From Bacillota bacterium (GTDB taxonomy: Bacteria > Bacillota > Desulfotomaculia > Desulfotomaculales > Desulfallaceae), in NCBI GenBank assembly GCA_023439185.1, contig JAEXOR010000020.1, forward strand, positions 1 to 41,325: a stretch of DNA of 41,325 nt, read 5' to 3'. Below the pieces are notes generated by a model. That model was not told where the DNA came from, made no database searches, and saw only the letters and a program-made list of their open reading frames with translations. Positions 32,139 through 40,000 of the stretch are shown here, in pieces. Positions within the stretch are counted from its first letter, which is position 1. Each line of letters opens with the position of its first letter. A program made the translations under genes and the position numbers.

Positions 32139-33695
32139 TTCCTCTCCGGTGTCCAAGTCGATAAAGACGATTTGGTTTTTGCCCTGTCTCTTGGCTTTAT
32201 TTAAGGACTGATCTGCCACTCTTAACAACTGATTCTTGTGGCTTGACAGGTGGTGAGTTCGACAAATACCAATGGATGCAGATACCTTGGTATGGAATAT
32301 ATCCTTGCTATGTTCAGATAAAAAGGCTGCTGCAGTTATTTCCACATCTTTTCTGATTCTTTCTCCCAGGATAATGGCTTCATTGCCGCTGATCTGGTTA
32401 GATAAAATTATTAAGAATTCATCACCGCCGTAGCGAGCAACAAGGTCTTCCCTGCGCGTATTTTTTCTGATGACATCCGATATCCTTTTCAGTAAGTTGT
32501 CTCCGGCAAGGTGGCCGAAGGTGTCATTAACGAACTTGAAATTGTCCAGATCAATTAGCAGTAAGTAAACATGTTCCAGGTTTTTATCCAATAATGTGTG
32601 GAGATTATTTTTGAAATACCTGTAATTATGTAAACCTGTGAGGTCATCGGTATAGGCTTCCATTTTTAATTTATTCAGGAGAAGGTTCTTTTCACTTGAA
32701 AAATAGTTTATAAAAAAGTAAGTAAATATAAAAACTCCCATATAAACAAGGTCAATTTCAACATTCCATTCCTGTCCTTCAGAATTAAAGACTGTGCCAA
32801 GGGTTGCAAGGCTGACGCAACTCATCGTTACGGCAAGGATTCCGGCAACACGACCCATTTTTAGGGCATTTGCTATGATGAGTGGGATGTAGAGCAGTTT
32901 ATAGCTACTATGTATCCCCCCGGAGATTATCAAAGTGATGTGAAGATACGGAAAAATTGTTAAAATGTCAAGAAATTCAAGCGCCGAAAAACCGCTTCTT
33001 GAGATATCCGAATCGTATTTTTCTCTGAAATAGGCTGCCAGGATAATGGTGGCATGGATCAAAAAGGGAACGGTGCTAACAAACCACCGGGGTATATGGT
33101 TCCAGTAAAAGACTATAATGACGTGGCTTACAATGAGGACCGTAAAAAGCTGGGCAGTAGGGATAATTCTTTTATAGACATCTTTATCGATGCTGGTAAA
33201 AATGCTCTTGATTTGAGTATAAAGTTGGCCAGGTCTTTCCCGCTTTGCCAGGTAACTGTTTAACACAACTATGCCCGCCAGGAAAATCACTGACGGGGCG
33301 GATAGAATCATTGACTTTGAAAAATTCTGCAATATGTGTACGGGCTGTATGCCGAAACTTGACCAGACAATATTAAAAAGCCATTCTATGTGGCTTATTA
33401 GGTTGAAACCCAGTATCACGGCGGCTGTGGAAACAAATAGCCCGATTTTTTGAGTTCTCATCAGTATTACAATAATAGTAATATGTAATAAGGTGATGTG
33501 GGTGACATAATTTACAGGTAAAAACTTAAATAAAAGAAAAAAAATACCTAAAAATAGAGAAAGTCTTAGGAATCTGAGCAGGTTGGGATGGAACCCTAAA
33601 AGCTGAAGGCCTATACCTCCTACAGAGAAAGCATCCAAGATGCTGCGCAGGTATAGAAATATAAGCGAAAGGGGATCTGTAGGTAAATGCATCAT
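32121..33695 (-). CDS. Membrane-bound GGDEF diguanylate cyclase
   Basis: A 524-residue protein that makes cyclic di-GMP from two GTP. The first 340 or so residues hold about nine to ten hydrophobic segments, an integral membrane sensor of unrecognised type. After a short linker, the GGDEF domain opens with AYTDDLTGLHNYRYF and has the intact catalytic RYGGDEF near residues 421-427. RRED five residues before GGDEF fits the RxxD inhibitory site, so product feedback is likely. The start codon at 33695 follows AAAGGA. There is no EAL or phosphodiesterase domain. It is the only minus-strand gene in the central part of the island and stands alone. Confidence 0.92.
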   Translation of the reverse strand: MMHLPTDPLSLIFLYLRSILDAFSVGGIGLQLLGFHPNLLRFLRLSLFLGIFFLLFKFLPVNYVTHITLLHITIIVILMRTQKIGLFVSTAAVILGFNLISHIEWLFNIVWSSFGIQPVHILQNFSKSMILSAPSVIFLAGIVVLNSYLAKRERPGQLYTQIKSIFTSIDKDVYKRIIPTAQLFTVLIVSHVIIVFYWNHIPRWFVSTVPFLIHATIILAAYFREKYDSDISRSGFSALEFLDILTIFPYLHITLIISGGIHSSYKLLYIPLIIANALKMGRVAGILAVTMSCVSLATLGTVFNSEGQEWNVEIDLVYMGVFIFTYFFINYFSSEKNLLLNKLKMEAYTDDLTGLHNYRYFKNNLHTLLDKNLEHVYLLLIDLDNFKFVNDTFGHLAGDNLLKRISDVIRKNTRREDLVARYGGDEFLIILSNQISGNEAIILGERIRKDVEITAAAFLSEHSKDIFHTKVSASIGICRTHHLSSHKNQLLRVADQSLNKAKRQGKNQIVFIDLDTGEEQVIGR

Positions 33696-33719
33696 AATAT
33701 CCTTTCGTGTCAGAAATTA

Positions 33720-33736
33720 TGAAATAAATGATTTCA
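33720..33736. promoter_or_regulatory. Dyad upstream of the diguanylate cyclase gene
   Basis: TGAAAT and ATTTCA are perfect inverted arms around five bases, 25-41 bp before the minus-strand start. It is a candidate operator; no clear -10/-35 pair is seen. Confidence 0.3.
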
Positions 33737-34192
33737 CATTTACTACACCCCATTAACCAATTATTTGTTTCTCATTCCCATCCGTTTCCTAATTAGTTTT
33801 CCCTGAAAAGTTCATCAGGAGCACGAGCTTAAAAACGAGAGAAAAAGCGAGAAAAATTAACAAAGTAGAACTGCGACTTTGGTGCAGATTAATAGCGATC
33901 TATTAGAGGCGGCTGCTTAATTTATGGTCCAAGCCATATTGTTATTTGTGTTACAACAAAGTTGCGGTGGATTCTTGTGCTTTTTTATAGCAAATTTTAA
34001 AGTTTAAGTCGATTTACGCTTTCAATTAGGCTAATTTGTATTTCAGTCTGTGGTTTTTGGGAATTGCGTTTTGTGTCTGATTCTAAAATGCTAATTTTGC
34101 TGGCTCAGAGTAAAACTACCTTTATTGGATTGAGATTTATTTAAAACGTTTTTGTAAAAATCCACGTTTTTTATGGGGAACTAGTATAATAA

Positions 34193-34228
34193 ATAATTAG
34201 ATATGATGAGATAATTAGATGTGATGTG
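34193..34228 (+). repeat. Imperfect 18-bp tandem repeat
   Basis: Two copies starting ATAATTAGAT (34193-34210 and 34211-34228) differ at two positions. They lie in the gap upstream of the flavin reductase gene; use unknown. Confidence 0.6.
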
Positions 34229-34267
34229 CTGATTTTCCTTCTTCAATATAGATAAATTGTGATAAAT

Positions 34268-34396
34268 ATGTTTCGAAGCCAGCCAATAGAATTAAGTAAA
34301 GAGAAATTAAAAAAACTGGGGATTGGAGAAAAGAGTCAAGACGAGGAACTTAGAGGGCGAAAGGTCATAAAGTCAGAGATAGTTTTGAGACCATAA
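34268..34396 (+). CDS. Unsupported 42-residue frame
   Basis: ATG 34268 to TAA 34396 encodes a basic, charged peptide beginning MFRSQPIELSKEKLKKLGIG. There is no ribosome binding site upstream and I recognise no family. It could be the eroded start of a lost gene. Confidence 0.2.
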   Translation: MFRSQPIELSKEKLKKLGIGEKSQDEELRGRKVIKSEIVLRP

Positions 34397-34401
34397 CCCT
34401 G

Positions 34402-34430
34402 TTGCAAAGCTTAAAACGCTGAATTATTTT
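34402..34430 (+). promoter_or_regulatory. Probable promoter of the flavin reductase gene
   Basis: TTGCAA (34402-34407), exactly 17 bases, then TATTTT (34425-34430), 34 bases before the ATG at 34465, with AAGAAAGGAAG as ribosome binding site. Confidence 0.5.
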
Positions 34431-34464
34431 AAATTAAGATAAATATTAAGAAAGGAAGATAAAT

Positions 34465-35013
34465 ATGTCAAAGAAAAAAATAGCAAATGTTCCATTCGGA
34501 CCATTCATAACTGTTTTGGCAGGAGCCACTGTTAATGGAAAACCAAATTATGCCACTATTGGAGCTTACGGTGTTGTAAGTGAAAAACCTGTACTGTATA
34601 TTTCCTTGAAGAACTCCCATTATACAACGGCGGGGGTATTGCAAAACGGATTTTTTTCCGTAAACATACCGTCATCTGATGAAGTCGAAAAAACTGATTA
34701 CTGCGGAACCAATTCCGGGTATAACGTAGATAAATCAAATATTTTTGCATCGTTTTATGATGAAGCAGGTAATGCACCGATGATACGAGAATGTCCTGTA
34801 AATTATCTTTGCAGAGTAATTCAAACCATTCCAATATTTGATTTTACAATGTTTCTTGGTGAGATTATTGCTGTATATGCCAGGGAAGAATGTTTGGAAA
34901 ACGGGAAACCGGATGCACTGAAGGTTAAACCGACTATAATGATGAATCCTGGGTACTACAGCTTAAAAGATCGAGTTGGAACGCTATTTCAAACGTACAA
35001 TGGCGGCAGGTAA
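34465..35013 (+). CDS. Flavin reductase family protein (flavoredoxin-like)
   Basis: A 182-residue FMN-binding split-barrel protein. Family marks: the opening PFGPFITVLAGATVNGKPNY with residues for FMN phosphate binding, the stretch YISLKNSHYTTAGVLQNGFFSVNIPS, and the DYCGTNSGYNVDKS loop. It would bind FMN and take part in electron transfer; flavoredoxins of anaerobes act in sulfur or iron metabolism, but the substrate is not shown. The start ATG follows GAAAGGAAG. It is followed by about 75 bp and then the LigD-like gene; a shared transcript is possible. Composition is AT-rich and the neighbours are unrelated in function. Confidence 0.88.
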   Translation: MSKKKIANVPFGPFITVLAGATVNGKPNYATIGAYGVVSEKPVLYISLKNSHYTTAGVLQNGFFSVNIPSSDEVEKTDYCGTNSGYNVDKSNIFASFYDEAGNAPMIRECPVNYLCRVIQTIPIFDFTMFLGEIIAVYAREECLENGKPDALKVKPTIMMNPGYYSLKDRVGTLFQTYNGGR

Positions 35014-35087
35014 GCTTAAGGGGACAGCCATAATTGAACAGTGGATTTTTTTCATTCAACTGGAAACAATAATTGCGGAGGTGCAAG

Positions 35088-36611
35088 GTGCCCGACCTCG
35101 TGGAGACTTTCCAAGCCAGCGTCGGGAAGGCCCAAAAAGAGAGGCGCCGGCGTAATTATATGGCTGCAAAGCTCAATGCGTACAACCGAAAAAGGAATTT
35201 TACCAGAACCTTGGAACCGGAAGGCATGACCGAAGATGCCGAAGAGGGTTTGAAGTTTGTCGTCCAGCACCATCTGGCCCGCAGAGAACACTATGATTTC
35301 CGTCTGGAATGGGACGGAGCACTGTTGAGTTGGGCAGTGCCCAAAGGCCCCTCTTATGATACCAGGGACAAGAGGCTCGCCGTCCGGGTGGAGGAGCATC
35401 CCCTGGAATACAGGAACTTTGAAGGAACGATTCCCAAAGGGGAATATGGCGGCGGAGTCGTCATGCTCTGGGATGAAGGGCATTGGGAGCCCTCCGGGGA
35501 TGTGGCTGACGGACTTCGTGAAGGTATGCTGAAGTTCCTGCTGAAAGGACGAAGGCTTAAAGGAAAGTGGGCTCTGGTGCGCCTGAAAGGGAAAGCGGGG
35601 GAGACCAAAGACAACTGGCTTTTAGTGAAAGAAAAAGATGCGTATGCCCAAACCGGCGATGGGATTTCCGCATTTACCACCAGCATCAGAACCGGACGCA
35701 CCATGACGGAAATTGAAACAGGGGAAGCGGAGAGGGCCATGAAAGCAAACGCCGACAGCATCATGATCGAGGGAATCAAGATTACCAACCCGGACAAGGT
35801 GATTTTTGCCGACTTGAAAATCACCAAAGGGGATGTGATCCGGTATTACGCCAAGGTTGCTGAGCGCATGCTGCCCTACGTAAGCCATAGAATTCTCAGC
35901 ATTGTCCGCTGTCCCAAGGGCATAGCGCAGACCTGCTTCTATAAGAAGCATCCCGGTCCGGGCAGCCGGGGAATCGTCACCATTCCTGTTTCCTCCAGTG
36001 ACGGAGAAACGGATGACTACTTCTATATTGATAACCCATCCGGACTCATATACGAGGCGCAAATGGGTACCCTGGAATTTCATATCTGGGGAAGCCGTGT
36101 GGACGAGCTGGAAAAGCCTGATTTGATGGTATTTGATCTGGATCCGGATGAGGGAATGGACCTGGGCAGAGTGCGCCAGGGAGTGCGGGATATGAAAAAT
36201 ATTCTGGCCGAACTTTCCCTGAACTCCTATCTCAAGACCAGCGGCGGTAAAGGGTACCATGTGGTCGTACCTTTAAAACCTGCCGTTTCTTGGGATGTGT
36301 TTTACGATTTTGCCAGGCGCATTGCCCGGGTGATGGAGGAGAAATGGCCTGACCGCTATACAAGCAATGTCCGAAAGGCCAAGCGCACCAACAAGATATT
36401 CATCGACTGGATTCGCAACGGCAGAGGCGCCACCAGCATTGCCCCTTATTCCCTAAGAGCGAGAAAAGGGGCCGGGGTATCCATGCCCATCGCCTGGGGG
36501 GAGCTGGATACAGTGGCTCCCGACGGCGTCAATATGGCGGAGGCGCTCCGGCGGATCAGCGGCGGTGATCCCTGGCAGGATTTTTTCCGTAATCATCAGC
36601 AACTGAAATGA
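35088..36611 (+). CDS. ligD: LigD-like protein: 3'-phosphoesterase plus polymerase domains, no ligase
   Basis: GTG 35088 follows GGAGG by six bases; MAAKLNAYNRKRNF at 35160 is where many LigD proteins begin. The phosphoesterase domain comes first (FVVQHHLARREHYDFRLEWDG, then RVEEHPLEYRNFEGTIPKGEYGGG), then the archaeo-eukaryotic primase-type polymerase domain with the catalytic DLDPDE, the SGGKGYHV loop and IDWIRNGRGATSIAPYSLR. The central ATP-dependent ligase domain found in full LigD is absent. The enzyme would process and fill ends in non-homologous end joining, needing a separate ligase and Ku. The first 24 residues (DLVETFQASVGKAQKERRRR) look like a Ku C-terminus, suggesting loss of an adjoining ku gene. 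Confidence 0.88.
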   Translation: MPDLVETFQASVGKAQKERRRRNYMAAKLNAYNRKRNFTRTLEPEGMTEDAEEGLKFVVQHHLARREHYDFRLEWDGALLSWAVPKGPSYDTRDKRLAVRVEEHPLEYRNFEGTIPKGEYGGGVVMLWDEGHWEPSGDVADGLREGMLKFLLKGRRLKGKWALVRLKGKAGETKDNWLLVKEKDAYAQTGDGISAFTTSIRTGRTMTEIETGEAERAMKANADSIMIEGIKITNPDKVIFADLKITKGDVIRYYAKVAERMLPYVSHRILSIVRCPKGIAQTCFYKKHPGPGSRGIVTIPVSSSDGETDDYFYIDNPSGLIYEAQMGTLEFHIWGSRVDELEKPDLMVFDLDPDEGMDLGRVRQGVRDMKNILAELSLNSYLKTSGGKGYHVVVPLKPAVSWDVFYDFARRIARVMEEKWPDRYTSNVRKAKRTNKIFIDWIRNGRGATSIAPYSLRARKGAGVSMPIAWGELDTVAPDGVNMAEALRRISGGDPWQDFFRNHQQLK

Positions 36612-36895
36612 ACATCGTGTTTGGAGCTGTCTGTGATGCGGCTGATCAGGCTGGCCGAAGCTTTCACTCTGTAAATATCGCGCAGGTGATCTTCTATGTC
36701 GCGAGTGGACATTCCTTTGGCATACATGGCTAAAACCCGCGCCTCAATGTCATCGGTTCGCGTCTGTCGTTTTTCAATAATTTGTGGCTCGAAAGTACCC
36801 TTCCGATCGCGCGGGACGCTGATCTCAGTGAGGGAATGCCCCAGGCCTTCGAATAAAGAATTTCGGTTAGCAGCGGCGGGAAGGAATTTTTTCAA
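36605..36895 (-). pseudogene. IS256-family transposase fragment
   Basis: The minus-strand frame contains VPRDRKGTFEPQIIEKRQTR, then RVLAMYAKGMSTRDIEDHLRDIYRV and SASLISRITD, an uninterrupted piece of the middle of IS256-type (mutator) transposases. The catalytic DDE residues that follow, and the N-terminal part, are missing, so this is a dead remnant. The first 15 residues or so (MKKFLPAAANRNSLF) do not belong to the family. It sits right after the LigD-like gene and marks the probable right edge of the accessory island. Confidence 0.8.
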
Positions 36896-36898
36896 ACC

Positions 36899-36923
36899 GC
36901 AAAATTGTCAATGAAAATTTTGC
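36899..36923. repeat. 8-bp inverted repeat between the IS remnant and the synthase gene
   Basis: GCAAAATT (36899-36906) and AATTTTGC (36916-36923) are perfect inverted arms around nine bases. It could be a leftover IS end, or a control site for the synthase gene. Confidence 0.4.
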
Positions 36924-37020
36924 GTAAAGGCAATAGGATAAAGGCAATGTGAGAAATTCCATCTTTAGGGCGGGTTGTGTCGAACCGAGCAGACATAACC
37001 GGCCGGAGGAAGGTGAAAAC

Positions 37021-40000
37021 TTGGCGGAACCTTGCCTGCCTATCGCCGTTGTAGGGGTCAGCGCTTTATTGCCCGGAGGAGACAACCGGGGAGTTTGCTG
37101 GAAAAACATTCTTGAAGGAAAGGATCTCATCACGGATGTTCCCGGTTCCCACTGGCTGATAGACGATTACTACCATCCTGATCCCGCGGCTCCCGATAAA
37201 ACCTATTGCAAAAGGGGTGCCTTTCTCCCGGAAATTACTTTTGATCCCCTGGAGTTTGCCATTCCGCCCCATAATTTAAAGGCGACGGATACTTGCCAGC
37301 TTTTAGCTTTGGTCGTGGCCCAAAGAGTTCTGGAGGAGGTTTGCCGCTCCCCGTTTAAAAACCTGAACAAAGAAAAAACCAGCGTTATCCTGGGCGTGAC
37401 TTCCGGTACGGAGTTGGCCATCCATTTGGGCAGCAGTGTGCAAAGGTCCCTTTGGGCGCAAGGGCTGAGAGAAAGCGGACTGCCGGAGCAGGAGATAGAG
37501 GAAATTTGTGACCGGATTGCCGATAAACACCTGGCCTGGCGGGAAAGTTCCTTTCCCGGGCTGTTGGGGAGTGTGGTGGCCGGGCGTATTGCCAATCACT
37601 TCGATTTACAAGGAACAAACGCCATCGTTGATGCGGCTTGCGGCAGCTCATTATGCGCCCTTTCCCTGGCCATCCTGGAGCTCCAGTCGGGCAAGGCCGA
37701 TTTGGTCATTACGGGCGGAGCGGATACGCAAAACGATATTTTCATGTACCTTTGTTTCAGCAACATCATGGCGCTGTCTCCCACCGGGGACTGCCGGCCT
37801 TTTTCCCGGCAGGCGGACGGGACGGTTCTGGGGGAGGGGATCGCCATGGTGGCCTTAAAAAGGCTGGCTGACGCGGAAAAAGACGGTGATCCCATCTATG
37901 CCGTGATCACAGGCCTGGGGTCTTCCTCCGACGGAAAAGCGAAAAGCATCTATGCCCCCCGGGCCGAAGGCCAAGTCCTTGCCGTAAGAAGGGCTTATGA
38001 GGCGGCCGGGTATGGACCGGACACGGTTGAACTGGTGGAAGCCCACGGTACGGGGACAAGGGCCGGTGATGCCGCGGAATTTGCCGGGTTGGCGAGTGTT
38101 TTTCCAGGGGAGGGAAAAAAGCAGTGGTGCGCCCTGGGAAGCATTAAATCGCAAATTGGGCACACCAAGGCGGCGGCCGGCGCGGCAGGGTTGTTTAAAG
38201 CCGTGATGGCCTTGCACCACCGGGTGCTGCCCGCCACAATCAAAGTAGACCAACCCAATCCCAACCTGAAAATAGAGGATAGCCCCTTTTATCTGAATAC
38301 CCGGAGCAGACCCTGGATCAGAGGCCTGGACCATCCCAGAAGGGCGGCTGTCAGCGCTTTTGGCTTTGGCGGCAGCAACTTTCATGTGACCCTGGAGGAA
38401 TATCGGAAAGCGGGGAACCGGCCGGCTAAACTCAGAACCATGCCTTACGAGCTGTTTCTCTTGGCCGGCCGTTCACCGGAAGAATTGCTCCGGCAGGGGC
38501 AGGGTTTGCTGGAGGAAATATCCGCCTGGAATGCCGGGGATTCAGCACTTTCGGCCCGGAACGACTTGCATATGGTCTTGGCCCAACAAGCCCAGGCCCA
38601 ATACGATCCGCAGATGGCCTGCCGCTTGGCCCTTATCTCTTCCGATCTCACTGATTTGGCGGCCAAAATAAAACAAAGCCTGGAGCGGATCGGGACAAAA
38701 CCGGAGCAGGACCTGGACCTGCCTGCCGGAATCTACTACGCAACCAAAAGGATGACCGGCAAAATCGCCTTCCTCTTTCCGGGCCAAGGCAGTCAATATC
38801 TCAATATGGGCAGGGATTTGGCCCTGCACTTCGATTGCGCCAGAGAAGTGTGGGATCGGGCTGCGGAACTGGCGGCAGGTCCGCAGGGGGAAAAACTTCA
38901 CGATTTTGTCTTCCCCCGGCCGGCTTTTGACGAGGAAAACCGCAAAATGCAAGAGGACCGCTTAACGGAGACGCGTATCGCGCAGCCGGCCATCGGCGCC
39001 ATGAGCCTCTCCCTGTTGGAGGTCCTAAAACAATTGGGCCTGCAAGCCGATTTCCTGGCCGGGCACAGCTACGGGGAAATCACGGCCCTGGCAGCGGCAG
39101 GCGTGTTTCCTGAGGAAGCGATGCTGCATGTTGCGAAAAAACGCGGCGCATTGATGCAGGAAGCGTCCGGGAATAAAGGGGCCATGACTTCCGTCTTTCT
39201 TCCTCCTGCTGAAGCGGAGACCTTGCTCAAAAGGTTAAACCTCTCCGTTGTCGTCGCCAATGTCAATAGTCCCGAACAAGTAGTCTTATCAGGACCTGAA
39301 GAGGAAATCCGCCAATTGGAAGCCGCCTGCCAACAACAAGGCCGGTCTTTTGTCCGGCTGCCGGTATCCGCGGCTTTTCACTCCGCCCTGGTGGAGCCCT
39401 CCGTAGAGCCCTTCCGGCAATACCTCCAAGGGGTCGTCTTTAAGAAAAGCGCCGTTCCTGTTTACGCAAACTTAGGGGCAAAACCGTACCCGGAGGAGCC
39501 GGAATCCATGAAAGACCTGCTGGCCCGACAAATTGCCAATCCCGTCCGCTTTGCTGAAATGGTCGGCCGGATGGCCGAAGAGGGCGTGGAACTGTTTATC
39601 GAGGTGGGGCCGGGAGGGGTGCTGACCGGCCTGGCCAAGCAATGCCTGGCCGGACGAGACGTCAAGGCGATGGCGACGGACCGCAAAGGCCAGCACGGAA
39701 TTTTCTCGTTGCTGCAGGCCGTGGCCTGTCTTTCCGTGCTGGGAATCAAGCTGGACTACTCCTGCCTGTGGTCGGGTTACGGCAGCTTGCAGGATCCCAG
39801 GGACGGGAAAAAACCGGCTTACCCCGTGAAAATCAGCGGCACCAATTATGGGAAACCAAGCACCCCGGCCAACATTGCCAAGCAAGCCCGGGAAGAAGCT
39901 TTGCATAAACATAATCCGGAAGCACTGCATAAATCCGTAGACAGGCAGGGATCAACCATGAATCAAAAGGAGCGCCGGCAAAGGGAGCAAACCGGGAGAG

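Larger units (their letters stand above)
33696..34464. other. Gene-poor AT-rich gap of about 770 bp
   Basis: Between the divergent diguanylate cyclase and flavin reductase genes I see no convincing gene. Features noted: a dyad TGAAAT-N5-ATTTCA at 33720-33736 just upstream of the cyclase; an 18-bp imperfect tandem repeat at 34193-34228 (16 of 18 identical); arms AAAACGT (34143-34149) and ACGTTTT (34164-34170) around 14 bases; and an unsupported 42-codon frame at 34268-34396. It may hold an eroded gene or a small RNA, but nothing supports one directly. Confidence 0.5.

Noticed and set aside
33924..34007. 27-codon hydrophobic frame
   Set aside because: No ribosome binding site, no recognisable family, and it is expected by chance in AT-rich DNA.
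35088..36611. Full-length LigD with ligase function
   Set aside because: No ligase domain and no KxDG nucleotidyl-transfer motif is present; the protein ends after the polymerase domain.
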